Positions 33,203 through 42,816 of a DNA stretch of 64,000 nucleotides are shown piece by piece; within the stretch, counting starts at the first letter, position 1; each line of letters starts with the position of its first letter. The position numbers and the translations under genes are program-made. The stretch is taken from NCBI GenBank assembly GCA_050247135.1, contig JBFWUT010000009.1, positions 1 to 64,000 on the forward strand. Reading direction: 5' to 3'. Under the pieces are notes generated by a model. That model saw nothing but the letters and a program-made list of their open reading frames with translations, did no database searches and was not told where the DNA came from. The stretch is from Berkiella sp050247135 (GTDB taxonomy: Bacteria; Pseudomonadota; Gammaproteobacteria; Berkiellales; Berkiellaceae).

Positions 33203-35256
33203 TATTTCACTCGCATGCCAGGCTCGGCGCCATCTTGAGGTTCAATTAACCACAAACCGCCTTTGCCGCCTGCAACCACCACCATACCGGATGATAAACC
33301 AAAGCGCATTTGTCTGGGGGCAAGATTGGCGACCATCACGGTGTGCTTGCCGATTAAAAATTCTGGGCTAAAAGACGACTTGATCCCTGCAAACACCTGG
33401 CGTTTTTCAATGCCGATATCCAGTGTCAGCTTCAATAATTTATCAGCTCCCTCAACATGTTCTGCATTCACAATTTTAGCGATACGCAGATCAATCTTTG
33501 CAAAATCATCGTAAGTAATTTCCGGGGCAATCGCTTCAAACCCTTCGGGTAAATCCTTTTTGGTTTCAACGGGTGCTGTTTGCGTGGTTTCAGTTTGAGT
33601 CATGGTATCTTTTCCTTTTTCCAACAGTTCACTGATTTGTTTGGGATCAATGCGTTGTATCAGAGGTTGATAAGGATTAATGGTATGTGTCAGTAAAGGC
33701 ACATTTTTATCTTGCCAAGTTAAAGGGGGAATATTTAAGAATTTTTCAACATTCTGAACCAGTTGTGGTAATACGGGTTTTAAATAAAGGCTGAGTAGGC
33801 GAAAACAGTTTAACCCCATGGTACAAATACTTTGTACTTTTGGCAGGGTTGTTGGATTTTTAGCGAGTTCCCAAGGCTTATGAGTATCCACAAATTGATT
33901 CGCTAAATCAGCCAATGCCATGATATCGCGAATGCCGCGATGATAATGGCGCTGGATAAAGGCTTCCTGAATGCTATTACCGGTTTCACTTAAACGCGCA
34001 AAAAGTGTTTCATCGGCGAGCTTATCTGATAACTTGCCGTCAAAGTGCTTGGTAATAAAGCTTGCGCAACGGCTGGCGATATTGACATATTTACCCACTA
34101 AATCAGCATTGACGCGTTGAGTAAAGTCACTCAAGTTAAGATCAAGATCATCAATCCCATCGCCCAACTTAGCGGCAAAGTAATAACGTAAATATTCAGG
34201 TTGCAAATGATCTAGATAATGACGAGCGGTAATAAAGGTACCACGCGATTTCGACATTTTTTGGCCGTTAATCGTTAAAAAGCCATGGGCAAAAATGGCA
34301 GTCGGTGTGCGAAAATTGCTGCCTGCTAGCATCGCTGGCCAAAACAGAGCGTGGAAATAGACGATGTCTTTGCCGATAAAATGGTAAAGATCATATTGGC
34401 TGTCTTTACCCCAATAGTCATCGAATTTGACATCACTTTGCTTATCAGCCCAATTTTTAAAACTGGCCATGTAACCAATTGGCGCATCCATCCACACATA
34501 GAAAAACTTATTAGTGGTTTCAGGAATAGGGAAACCAAAATAGGGGCCATCGCGTGAGATGTCCCATTGTCTTAAGCCTGCAGCAAACCACTCTTGTAAT
34601 TTATTAGCAATTTGTGGCTGAAAATGTTCTTGCTGGGTCCATTTTTGCAGCATATCAGTATAGTTTTCGAGTTTGAAAAAATAGTGTTCGCTGGCGCGCT
34701 CCTCAGGCTTTGCGCCTGAGACCACAGAAATCGGATTTTTTAATTCGGTAGGGCTATAGGTAGCGCCACAGACTTCACAGCTATCGCCGTATTGATCTTT
34801 CGCACCACACTTTGGGCATTCGCCTTTAACATAGCGATCGGGCAAAAACATATTTTTGACTGGATCGTAAGCTTGCGTCACTTCACGGGTAGTAATATCG
34901 CCTTTGGCTTTCAAGCGCTCATAAACGAGTGCTGAGAGGGTTTGATTCTCGGGTGAATGAGTAGTGTAAAAATTATCGAAAGCGATATGAAAAGCTGCAA
35001 AATCTGTTTTGTGCTCAGTGTTAATTTTGCCGACGAGAGCTTCTGGCGTCATACCCAATTTTTCTGCTTGAAGCATGATGGGGGTGCCATGAGCATCGGA
35101 ACCGCAAATGTGAATACAACGATTGCCGAGCAAACGTTGCCAGCGGACCCAGATGTCGCTTTGGATATATTCCACCATATGCCCAAGGTGTAAGGGGCCA
35201 TTGGCATAGGGTAGCGCACTGGTTACCAATAGGTGCTTCGCCGGGGAGGTTTGCAT
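33202..35256 (-). CDS. metG: Methionyl-tRNA synthetase with C-terminal tRNA-binding domain
   Basis: 684 residues, close to E. coli MetG (677). HIGH-type motif HLGH at 23-26. Zinc knuckle Cys147/150/160/163 (CPKCGAKDQYGDSCEVC). KMSKS near residue 340 (GQKMSKSRGTF). After about residue 575 comes the OB-fold tRNA-binding/dimerisation domain (IDLRIAKIVNAEHVEGADKL). Charges tRNA-Met in the cytoplasm. First gene of the minus-strand group with rnfB-like, nth and DUF1841; divergent from mrp. Confidence 0.97.
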   Translation of the reverse strand: MQTSPAKHLLVTSALPYANGPLHLGHMVEYIQSDIWVRWQRLLGNRCIHICGSDAHGTPIMLQAEKLGMTPEALVGKINTEHKTDFAAFHIAFDNFYTTHSPENQTLSALVYERLKAKGDITTREVTQAYDPVKNMFLPDRYVKGECPKCGAKDQYGDSCEVCGATYSPTELKNPISVVSGAKPEERASEHYFFKLENYTDMLQKWTQQEHFQPQIANKLQEWFAAGLRQWDISRDGPYFGFPIPETTNKFFYVWMDAPIGYMASFKNWADKQSDVKFDDYWGKDSQYDLYHFIGKDIVYFHALFWPAMLAGSNFRTPTAIFAHGFLTINGQKMSKSRGTFITARHYLDHLQPEYLRYYFAAKLGDGIDDLDLNLSDFTQRVNADLVGKYVNIASRCASFITKHFDGKLSDKLADETLFARLSETGNSIQEAFIQRHYHRGIRDIMALADLANQFVDTHKPWELAKNPTTLPKVQSICTMGLNCFRLLSLYLKPVLPQLVQNVEKFLNIPPLTWQDKNVPLLTHTINPYQPLIQRIDPKQISELLEKGKDTMTQTETTQTAPVETKKDLPEGFEAIAPEITYDDFAKIDLRIAKIVNAEHVEGADKLLKLTLDIGIEKRQVFAGIKSSFSPEFLIGKHTVMVANLAPRQMRFGLSSGMVVVAGGKGGLWLIEPQDGAEPGMRVK

Positions 35257-35374
35257 CGTTTGCTTTCCTTAACGAACAAAATAGGGCAAAAGTATACCTT
35301 TTTGGGGGCTCAAGTTCCATTTTATGGACGGGTTCGTGTTAAACTAGGGCTCGCTGATTTAAGAGGATCCATTG

Positions 35375-36460
35375 ATGATTGTGCCATTGCCTTCACAAGT
35401 GACGACTGTTTTGGGAACCTTCATTGATCCATTTTTAGGCCAAGATCTGTTAACCGCCAAAACCATCCAAGAAATTGCTATCCATGATACGACTATCGGC
35501 TTGAAACTTTGCTTTCCCTACCCGGTAGGTCCACGAATTCCTGAATTAAAACAAGCGCTTAGCATGTTATTGGCCCGTCATTGGCCCGATTTTCATTTAT
35601 CATTGCAGGTCACTTGGAAAATTCGCCGCCATGTGGCGCAAAATGGACTCAAATCAAAGTCAGCCATCAAAAATATTATTGCGGTGGCTTCCGGAAAAGG
35701 CGGGGTGGGTAAGTCGACGGTCGCCGTCAACTTGGCCTTGGCCCTTCATGGTTTAGGCGCCCGTGTTGGTTTGTTGGATGCCGACATCTATGGTCCAAGT
35801 CAACCAAAGATGTTAGGTAAGCAACACGAAAAAGCGCTTACCCAAGATAAAAAACTGCTGCCTATACATAGTCATGGGATCCAATCGATGTCGATTGGTT
35901 ATTTGGTTGAAGAGCAAAGCGCTATGATTTGGCGCGGCCCGATGGTCTCAAGCGCTTTGCAGCAGATGTTAAATGAATCTGCCTGGCAAGAATGCGATTA
36001 TCTCATTTTAGATTTACCGCCTGGTACAGGCGATATTCAACTCACCATGGCGCAAAAAATTCCCATTAGTGGAGCTGTGATAGTCACGACCCCGCAAGAT
36101 ATTGCGTTGCTCGATGCTAAAAAAGCCTATCGTATGTTTGAAAAAGTGGCAGTGCCTGTTCTCGGTGTGGTGGAAAATATGAGTTGGCATGAATGCGCAA
36201 ATTGCCACCACCGCGAAGCGATTTTTGGTGAAGACGGTGCCGCAGCCATGGCAGAAGAATTTAAGGTGCCGCTACTTGCTCAGCTGCCTTTGGTGAAGCA
36301 AGTGCGCGAACAAGCCGATAGCGGTGTGCCTATTATCATAGCCGAGCCACACAGTGATCTTGCAAAACCTTATTGGGATATGGCAAGTTTTGTTGCGGCA
36401 AAATTAGCGCTGCGTGAGGTTGATTACACCGCACCGGTGCTGCAACCTGTATTGATTTAA
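35375..36460 (+). CDS. mrp: Mrp/ApbC iron-sulfur cluster carrier ATPase
   Basis: 361 residues from ATG 35375 (GAGGA 8 nt upstream; a TTG lies one codon before). The N-terminal 90 residues are a MIP18-like domain. The deviant Walker A SGKGGVGKST is near 105-113, then LLDADIYGPSQPKML. The C-terminal part holds CANC, the CxxC that bridges a cluster between two subunits. Delivers [4Fe-4S] clusters to apo-proteins. Upstream of dcd and divergent from metG, the order also seen in Pseudomonas. Confidence 0.94.
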   Translation: MIVPLPSQVTTVLGTFIDPFLGQDLLTAKTIQEIAIHDTTIGLKLCFPYPVGPRIPELKQALSMLLARHWPDFHLSLQVTWKIRRHVAQNGLKSKSAIKNIIAVASGKGGVGKSTVAVNLALALHGLGARVGLLDADIYGPSQPKMLGKQHEKALTQDKKLLPIHSHGIQSMSIGYLVEEQSAMIWRGPMVSSALQQMLNESAWQECDYLILDLPPGTGDIQLTMAQKIPISGAVIVTTPQDIALLDAKKAYRMFEKVAVPVLGVVENMSWHECANCHHREAIFGEDGAAAMAEEFKVPLLAQLPLVKQVREQADSGVPIIIAEPHSDLAKPYWDMASFVAAKLALREVDYTAPVLQPVLI

Positions 36461-36482
36461 AAAAAATAAAAAGGAACAGACT

Positions 36483-37049
36483 ATGCCGATTAAATCCGAT
36501 AAGTGGATCAAAAAAATGGCCATGGAACAGGGCATGATTGAACCCTTTGTGGCCACGCAAGTGCGTTTTGTAAATGGGCAAAAAATTGTGTCTTATGGCA
36601 CTTCAAGTTACGGTTACGATGTTCGTTGCTCGAATGAATTTAAGATCTTCACCAACATTCATTCGACCACGGTTGATCCGAAAAATTTTGATGAAAATAG
36701 TTTTGTAGACGTAGTGGGTGATACCTGCATTATTCCGCCGAATTCTTTTGCGTTAGCGCGAACAGTCGAATATTTTCGGATTCCGCGCAATATCCTGACC
36801 ATTTGCTTAGGCAAGTCCACTTATGCTCGTTGTGGGATTATCGTCAATGTCACTCCCTTAGAGCCTGAATGGGAAGGCCATGTGACTTTAGAGTTTTCCA
36901 ATACCACACCCTTACCTGCCAAAATTTATGCAAACGAAGGCGTGGCTCAAATGCTGTTTTTAGAGTCTGATGAAGTGTGCGAAACCTCGTATAGAGATAG
37001 AGGGGGTAAGTATCAGGGCCAAAAAGGCGTGACCTTACCCATTACCTGA
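36483..37049 (+). CDS. dcd: dCTP deaminase
   Basis: 188 residues, normal for the family. Deaminates dCTP to dUTP for thymidylate synthesis. Visible signature regions are SYGYDVRCSNEFKIF, GKSTYARCGIIVNVTPLEP and EWEGHVTLEFSNTTPLPAKI, with the catalytic Glu in the last. AAGGA precedes the ATG, 22 nt after mrp, so the two genes are probably co-transcribed. Convergent with the small double-glycine peptide gene. Confidence 0.97.
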   Translation: MPIKSDKWIKKMAMEQGMIEPFVATQVRFVNGQKIVSYGTSSYGYDVRCSNEFKIFTNIHSTTVDPKNFDENSFVDVVGDTCIIPPNSFALARTVEYFRIPRNILTICLGKSTYARCGIIVNVTPLEPEWEGHVTLEFSNTTPLPAKIYANEGVAQMLFLESDEVCETSYRDRGGKYQGQKGVTLPIT

Positions 37050-37053
37050 AGCG

Positions 37054-37299
37054 CTATTTTCGGAAATAGTGATACGCATAGACGCCGCCTAGGATCAAAC
37101 CGGTTGCCGCCGCTGTGGGTAGCAGGTTTGCGCTCATATAAAGCATTGCCTCAGAGAGAGCGAATGTTTCATAAGACATGGCGTAGCCTATCATGCCACT
37201 AATAGCCGCAGCACCGCTGGCAATGCCCAGCACTTGCGCTTCGTTAAACTGCGTGCCGCCATGGATAGTTAATAATTCGCTATGGTTTAGTTCATACAT
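37054..37299 (-). CDS. Second small peptide with a double-glycine leader
   Basis: 81 residues. MYELNHSELLTIHGG fits the double-glycine leader (Leu4, Leu9-Leu10, Ile12, Gly14-Gly15). The predicted 66-residue mature part is strongly hydrophobic and Ala/Gly-rich, with GxxxG-like spacing (ASGAAAISGMIGYAMS), and ends in the basic, aromatic YAYHYFRK. This is the general picture of class II bacteriocins. AAAGGAG lies 8 nt before the ATG. No exporter or immunity gene is adjacent. Unrelated in sequence to the 21728 peptide beyond the leader. Confidence 0.6.
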   Translation of the reverse strand: MYELNHSELLTIHGGTQFNEAQVLGIASGAAAISGMIGYAMSYETFALSEAMLYMSANLLPTAAATGLILGGVYAYHYFRK

Positions 37300-37363
37300 T
37301 GTCGTAACTCCTTTACTACAACTACCGATATTCTGGGCGAACTCGTCCTTTCGCCCCTACAAA

Positions 37364-38122
37364 TTAAGACTTCTTCTGGGTGAACGAGAGAATTTCACCA
37401 CCGGCAACGACTTTACCTTGTCGTTTTTGGATCATTTTAACGGGAGCATAATCTAATGATTTTGCTAACCATAAAGTGGTGTGGTTGCCACGACGTGAGA
37501 TGTGTTCCACTTTGAGTGTATCCATCGAGCCTAGTTTGGTTTGTAACCGCTCTTCACCTAAAATTTTGAAGGTGTAGTCTTTGATTTTATCTTCTTCAGC
37601 TACGGTGAAGGTAGGTATGGATTGACCTGACTTGAGGGCTTGACGCAAAGAAAGGGTGTGCGTGAGTTTGTCTTGCACGTCTTGAGGTATGTCAGTAGTC
37701 CATGGCTCAGATAGTTCGTTATTGTTTAAGGTATTTTTTTGCCAATTAAACGAGACATTGCCTACTTTATGCTTGGTACCTTCCTGGATGTTGTAATAAT
37801 AATTGTGAGGTTTAATTGTACCGGCTTGAAAACTAAAGTCGCTGCTCTCACGGTAGTTATAAGGCAAGAAGCCTAATTTAGGTGAGGTGCGGGTTTCGAA
37901 GTGGTAAAGGCCATCAGGACGACGGTGGAGTTTATGTACGGATTCACCGGCATATAAACCATGCCAGTTGACGGTGTAACGTGCTTCATATTCAGTTAAT
38001 GGTAAAGAGGGTTGGACTTCGTTGTTGACGAAACCTTTCACGCTGGGACTGGCCATCCAAATCAGAATAGCGATTAAGGTGCTAAAAAATATAAAATTGA
38101 GCTGTGCTATTTTGTTTCTCAA
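37364..38122 (-). CDS. DUF3108 family exported protein
   Basis: 252 residues. An N-terminal hydrophobic segment (QLNFIFFSTLIAILIWMA) acts as signal or anchor. The beta-rich body has the family pattern YEARYTVNWHGLYAGE, YRESSDFSF and TLWLAKSLDYAPVKMIQK. The family is periplasmic and of unknown function. It overlaps the end of purN by 4 bp; a DUF3108 gene behind purMN is a common gammaproteobacterial arrangement. Confidence 0.85.
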   Translation of the reverse strand: MRNKIAQLNFIFFSTLIAILIWMASPSVKGFVNNEVQPSLPLTEYEARYTVNWHGLYAGESVHKLHRRPDGLYHFETRTSPKLGFLPYNYRESSDFSFQAGTIKPHNYYYNIQEGTKHKVGNVSFNWQKNTLNNNELSEPWTTDIPQDVQDKLTHTLSLRQALKSGQSIPTFTVAEEDKIKDYTFKILGEERLQTKLGSMDTLKVEHISRRGNHTTLWLAKSLDYAPVKMIQKRQGKVVAGGEILSFTQKKS

Positions 38123-38808
38123 CTTACTATTCCTTGCACAAAAAGTGAAGATAACTGCATACCCTGGGGCGTAAGCCTTTGTTCATCTAATGTAACAACA
38201 TTTTGTTCAATTTTTAAGCGATTTTGTGCAAACCACATGATGACTTGGGGGTATAACCAGTGTTCGGCTTTAAAAACACGTACTTTTAAGGTATCCACCG
38301 TATCATGCGGGAGAATAGGGACTCGAACTTGCGCTGCAATTGGACCACCATCTAACTCATGAGTAACAAAGTGGATGCTTACTCCGGTTTCCTTTTCTTT
38401 GGCAGCGAGTACCCTTTCATGTGTGTGTAGTCCTTTGTAATCGGGTAATAAAGAGGGATGAATGTTGAGTATGGGGTAGGAACAACCCTCGATAAAGTCC
38501 GGTGATAAAATTCGCATAAATCCTGCCAAAGCAACTAAGCGAGGGCAGAAACTCAAAATGGCTGTTTGTAAGGCAGCTTCGAAAGAAGTTCTATCGCCAT
38601 AGTGCTGGTGATCAACCGTTAGGGTAGGGATCCCAGCGTTTTTGGCGCGCTCTAACCCATAAGCATTGGCACGATGACTAATCACGCCTGCGATATGATA
38701 CGACGGATGTTCATGATATTTCTGAAAATCAATTAATGCTTGCAAATTACTGCCATTGCCACCAATTAGCACGACAATAGGACAAGTGGATGGTGTATTA
38801 GGCGTCAT
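38119..38808 (-). CDS. purN: Phosphoribosylglycinamide formyltransferase
   Basis: 229 residues from ATG 38808; the frame extends upstream into purM but has no better start. Transfers formyl from 10-formyl-THF to GAR in purine synthesis. VVLIGGNGSNLQALID at the N-terminus, catalytic Asn and His in ILNIHPSLLPDYKG, and the Asp in ELDGGPIAAQ. Overlaps purM by 11 bp, the conserved purMN order. Confidence 0.96.
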   Translation of the reverse strand: MTPNTPSTCPIVVLIGGNGSNLQALIDFQKYHEHPSYHIAGVISHRANAYGLERAKNAGIPTLTVDHQHYGDRTSFEAALQTAILSFCPRLVALAGFMRILSPDFIEGCSYPILNIHPSLLPDYKGLHTHERVLAAKEKETGVSIHFVTHELDGGPIAAQVRVPILPHDTVDTLKVRVFKAEHWLYPQVIMWFAQNRLKIEQNVVTLDEQRLTPQGMQLSSLFVQGIVS

Positions 38809-39838
38809 CTGAAAACAAGACCTCTTTATCTTGACGTTCTTTAATTTGCCCAAGCACCCAAGCGGTTTCGCCAAGTTCAGTTAATGTCGCCAATGCCGTG
38901 GTCACATCATTGGCATTAACACATAAGACCATGCCCACACCACAGTTAAAGGTGCGGCGTAACTCAAAATCCGACAGGCGTCCCATTTTTTGTAACCATT
39001 GAAAAATAGGTGGCAAATCCCAAGATTGGCAATCAATAAAAGCAGCGCAATGATTGGGTAAAACGCGCGGAATATTATCAATAAAGCCGCCGCCTGTGAT
39101 ATGGGCAGCACCTTTGAGAAGCCCTTTTTGCGCAAGCGCTAATACCGATTGCACATAAATGCGGGTAGGCGCTAACAGCGCATCTGCCAGAGTTGTTTTA
39201 TCGAAGGATTGTAAAATGTCGACGTTATTTTCTTTGATGATGTGGCGGATCAGTGAATAACCATTAGAATGGGGACCGCTAGAAGCCAACGCAATTAAAC
39301 TGTCGCCAGGCTGAATATGACTGCCATCAATGACCTCATCTTTTTCGACAATACCGACTGTAAAACCAGCCAGATCATAATCGTCTTCGGTATACATACC
39401 CGGCATTTCAGCCGTTTCACCACCAATCAATGCGGTGTTGGCCGCTTTACAACCGTTGGCAATGCCCGCTATGACAGTTGCTGCCACATCGACTTCCAAT
39501 TTGCCGGTGGCAAAGTAATCGAGAAAAAATAAAGGCTCTGCGCCCATGACAACTAAGTCGTTAACGCACATGGCAACGAGATCAATGCCAATGGTCTCGT
39601 GGCGTTTGAGATCAATGGCTAAGCGCAATTTAGTGCCAACACCATCGGTTGATGAGACGAGCACGGGTTGACGGTAAGCTTTAAGCTGTGTCAGGTCGAA
39701 GCAGCCACCAAAGCCGCCTAAGGCACCCAGCACACCGGGGCGGTGAGTGGTTTTGACGATATTCTTTAATCTGTCTACTAACTTATTTCCGGCGTCAATG
39801 CTGACCCCAGCGGCTTCGTAGGTTAATCCTTCAGACAT
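38798..39838 (-). CDS. purM: Phosphoribosylformylglycinamidine cyclo-ligase (AIR synthetase)
   Basis: 346 residues, the normal length. Closes the imidazole ring to AIR. Family motifs are YEAAGVSIDAGNKLV, VSSTDGVGTKLRLA, MCVNDLVVMGAEPLFFLDY and LIGGETAEMPGMY. First gene of purM-purN-DUF3108, transcribed divergently from the DUF2066 gene across a 136-bp gap. Confidence 0.97.
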   Translation of the reverse strand: MSEGLTYEAAGVSIDAGNKLVDRLKNIVKTTHRPGVLGALGGFGGCFDLTQLKAYRQPVLVSSTDGVGTKLRLAIDLKRHETIGIDLVAMCVNDLVVMGAEPLFFLDYFATGKLEVDVAATVIAGIANGCKAANTALIGGETAEMPGMYTEDDYDLAGFTVGIVEKDEVIDGSHIQPGDSLIALASSGPHSNGYSLIRHIIKENNVDILQSFDKTTLADALLAPTRIYVQSVLALAQKGLLKGAAHITGGGFIDNIPRVLPNHCAAFIDCQSWDLPPIFQWLQKMGRLSDFELRRTFNCGVGMVLCVNANDVTTALATLTELGETAWVLGQIKERQDKEVLFSDDA

Positions 39839-39974
39839 AGTGCGACCCGTATATGCTTAAAAAGGGCTCATTTTACCATAGTTAAGTGGCCTCACATATC
39901 GCTGGGTTGTTCAACTCTGCTACAATGCGAAGGCTAATCCGCATTCTAGACTGACCATAAGGAAGAAACATCTC

Positions 39975-41033
39975 ATGGCGAATCGCTACCTCGTCCTCTG
40001 CGCGGTTTTGATATTTCTGAGCGCAAGCATTTGTCAGGCTGCAATCACCCCTTTATATGAGACAACCTTGACCTGTCAATCACAAGGCGAAGCAGAGCGT
40101 CAGGCACTCTTTAAGCAAGGTTTGATTCAAGTCTTAGAAAAAATCAGTGGTGAGACGGGTTTTGAAAAAGATGAAAAAGTAAAACAAGCCCTTAACCATA
40201 TTACCGATTATGTCGAGCAATATGCTTACCAGGGCAATGAACTGAATGTGAGATTTAGCACAGATCTCATTAATCGATTAATGACTCAATCGGGTCATAC
40301 GGCAGCATGGGGGCAACGTCGTCCTAATGTGGTTTTATGGTTAGCAGTTGAAGAGAATCAACAACGGCGTTTAGTGGGGTCTGAAACGGATCCTGCGTTA
40401 CAAGCTCAAGTCGAAAAATGGGCGGCTTCAAATGGTTTACCGTTAGTATTGCCTTTAATGGATTTAGAAGATGTTGCGAGTGTCACAGTGACGGATGTCT
40501 GGGGACAGTTCCCAACAACTATCCAACAAGCCTCAAAACGCTATGATGCGCAAGTCATCTTGGTGGCAAAATTAAGTCACACCCCAGAAAGTGATAAACC
40601 ATGGTCAGCCAGTTGGCAATTGTATACTACCAACGAAAGTCCCAATTGGACTGTTTCAGGGCAGACCCAAGAAGAAGTACTACAACAGGGTATTGCGAGC
40701 ACTAGTCATTACTTAGTGGGGCGTTTTGGCCAGAAAGCGTTGCAGCGAACCCCTTTTTCGGATAAGCCTTTTTTCGTGATGGTAGACAATGTGCAAAATG
40801 CGAATGACTACGCCAATGTAGGGAAACAGCTTTCTAGTCTGGTGCCAACCAACACCGTTAACATTCGACGCATTGAAGGTGATCTAGTCACGTTTGAAAT
40901 TATTCCTCGCCAGGGCAGCGGACGTGAAGCCTTTATCCAAGCGTTACAGCTCGAGCATCGATTACAACGACAACAACCAGACGAGCATGTGATGCTATCG
41001 GAGGCTGATTTAATGGTACGTTGGAACCCATAA
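39975..41033 (+). CDS. DUF2066 family exported protein
   Basis: 352 residues with a signal peptide (LVLCAVLIFLSASICQA). The family pattern is a conserved N-terminal region (YETTLTCQSQGEAERQALFK, then LEKISGETGF). Function unknown. Gammaproteobacteria often keep this gene between purM and hda, as here. AAGGAAG lies ahead of the ATG, and the AI-2E transporter gene follows after 15 bp. Confidence 0.85.
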   Translation: MANRYLVLCAVLIFLSASICQAAITPLYETTLTCQSQGEAERQALFKQGLIQVLEKISGETGFEKDEKVKQALNHITDYVEQYAYQGNELNVRFSTDLINRLMTQSGHTAAWGQRRPNVVLWLAVEENQQRRLVGSETDPALQAQVEKWAASNGLPLVLPLMDLEDVASVTVTDVWGQFPTTIQQASKRYDAQVILVAKLSHTPESDKPWSASWQLYTTNESPNWTVSGQTQEEVLQQGIASTSHYLVGRFGQKALQRTPFSDKPFFVMVDNVQNANDYANVGKQLSSLVPTNTVNIRRIEGDLVTFEIIPRQGSGREAFIQALQLEHRLQRQQPDEHVMLSEADLMVRWNP

Positions 41034-41048
41034 GATAAGGACATCGCC

Positions 41049-42107
41049 ATGACGATTACGCAGCAAGCAGTTACTTCATTTGTCACGCTACTTTGCATCG
41101 TATTGATTGGTTGGTTAACCTATTTATTGTCCCCCGTGCTAACCCCTTTTTTAGTAGCGACGTTTTTAGCTTATTTAACGGATCCCTTGGTTGAAAAACT
41201 TGCCAAAGGTAAAAAATTCAAAATTCCCCGCACGGTGACCGTGATCGGGGTCTTTCTTTTAATGTTTTTAGTGGTATTGATTGTGTTATTTTGTTTGGTG
41301 CCTGTCTTGCAAAGGCAATTGGTAGGTTTAGCTACTAATATTCCTTTGGTTATTGATTGGTTACAGCAAAAAGCGGTGCCACAGTTAGCTATTATTGGCG
41401 TCTCGCCTCAAGATATCAGTTTGGATACCTTAAAAGAGACGGTTACTAATCATGCTGCGCAAGCGACGGCGATGGCAAAATGGCTTTGGCAAACCATTTC
41501 TCATTCTGGTATGGCCTTGTTGGGTGGTTTGACGAATGTGCTGGTTGCTTTGGTCGCGCTATTTTATTTATTACGTGATTGGCCAAGCATTTTAGAATCT
41601 TGTAAAGCAATGTTGCCAAAAAATATTGCGCCAACTGTGCAGCGTTTAGCTAAACAATGCGATATTGTGCTTGCCACCTTTGTGCGAGGGCAATTGACGG
41701 TAATGACTTGTCTAGGGACGCTATACGGTGTCGGGCTCGCTTTAATTGGTGTTAATTTTTCTCTTTTATTGGGGGTGCTGGCGGGTGTTTTGAGCATCGT
41801 TCCTTATTTAGGTAGTATTGTAGGCTTAGGGGCTGCATTAATTGTCACATGGTTGCAATTTCAAGCATGGCTACCCATTGTGGGTGTTCTAGTGGTGTTT
41901 GGTTTTGGACAAGCCTTAGAAGGCATGGTACTCACGCCTATTTTGATTGGTGATAAATTAGGTTTGCATCCGGTTGTGGTGATTTTTGCCGTCTTAGCCG
42001 GAGGACATTTGCTAGGTTTTGTTGGGGTGCTCCTGGCTTTACCGATAACAGCGATGTTAGTTGTGCTGGTACGAGAACTGGCTTCAGGAAGCACGCTGTA
42101 TGGTTGA
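41049..42107 (+). CDS. perM: AI-2E family transporter (PerM-like)
   Basis: 352 residues with about eight membrane helices. Family landmarks are the N-terminal LLSPVLTPFLVATFLAYLTDPLV, a large soluble stretch at about 85-150, and the C-terminal GDKLGLHPVVVIFAVLAGG. Members are permeases of uncertain substrate; some export the autoinducer AI-2 and others act as ion antiporters. Overlaps hda by 8 bp, so the two are translationally coupled. Confidence 0.9.
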   Translation: MTITQQAVTSFVTLLCIVLIGWLTYLLSPVLTPFLVATFLAYLTDPLVEKLAKGKKFKIPRTVTVIGVFLLMFLVVLIVLFCLVPVLQRQLVGLATNIPLVIDWLQQKAVPQLAIIGVSPQDISLDTLKETVTNHAAQATAMAKWLWQTISHSGMALLGGLTNVLVALVALFYLLRDWPSILESCKAMLPKNIAPTVQRLAKQCDIVLATFVRGQLTVMTCLGTLYGVGLALIGVNFSLLLGVLAGVLSIVPYLGSIVGLGAALIVTWLQFQAWLPIVGVLVVFGFGQALEGMVLTPILIGDKLGLHPVVVIFAVLAGGHLLGFVGVLLALPITAMLVVLVRELASGSTLYG

Positions 42108-42810
42108 AAAAGATCTGACTACGGGACAGCAATTAGCCCTAGGGTTAACCCTAAGGGATGATTGCACTTTAGAAGCCTATTATCCTGGCGACAATGAACA
42201 AGCTTTAAATTCCATCAAGCAAATGGCTCAAGGCAAGGGAGAGTCGTTTATTTTTCTTTGGGGGCGTGAAGGAGTAGGGCGTACTCATTTGCTACAAGGT
42301 GCCTGTCACTTTGCGAACCGTTTAAATCGCACTGCCTTTTACTTATCGTTGGCCGATAAAGGCGTGCATACGAAAATGCTAGATGACTTAGAGCGCATCG
42401 ACTTGATTTGTATCGATGACGTCGATGCTAAATGTGGTGACCCGCAATGGGAAGAAGCGTTATTTTATTTGTTCAACCGTGTCAGAAGTGCATCGCACCG
42501 GTTACTCATGGCAGCAAATGTAGCACCTAAGTCGTTAGGAATTAATTTAAAAGACTTACAGTCGCGCCTAACGTGGGGAATTACCTACCAGCTACACGCT
42601 TTAGATGATGAGCAATTATTAGCGGCCTTACAATTGCGCGCAAAGCAAAGAGGATTAGACTTGCCACGAGAAGTGGGGCTTTTCTTGATTCGTCGTTGTG
42701 TACGCACCATGCCAGAACTTTATGACATGCTAGCGAGTTTGGATAATGCATCCTTAGTGGCCAAGCGCCGTCTGACTATCCCCTTCGTTAAAGAAGTCCT
42801 ATCAATATAA
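42100..42810 (+). CDS. hda: Hda, DnaA regulatory inactivator
   Basis: 236 residues from ATG 42100 (AGGAAG upstream); an earlier TTG frame start lies deep inside perM. The N-terminal QLALGL is the sliding-clamp-binding motif. The AAA+ P-loop reads GREGVGRTH, with Arg in place of the Walker A Lys, as in E. coli Hda. Walker B-like ICIDDVD follows. Hda with the clamp promotes hydrolysis of DnaA-ATP after initiation. No DNA-binding domain IV, which separates it from DnaA. Confidence 0.92.
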   Translation: MVEKDLTTGQQLALGLTLRDDCTLEAYYPGDNEQALNSIKQMAQGKGESFIFLWGREGVGRTHLLQGACHFANRLNRTAFYLSLADKGVHTKMLDDLERIDLICIDDVDAKCGDPQWEEALFYLFNRVRSASHRLLMAANVAPKSLGINLKDLQSRLTWGITYQLHALDDEQLLAALQLRAKQRGLDLPREVGLFLIRRCVRTMPELYDMLASLDNASLVAKRRLTIPFVKEVLSI

Positions 42811-42816
42811 AAGTCT

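Noticed and set aside
42061..42099. TTG start giving a 13-residue longer Hda
   Set aside because: It lies inside perM; ATG 42100 has AGGAAG and places the clamp-binding motif near the N-terminus as in known Hda.
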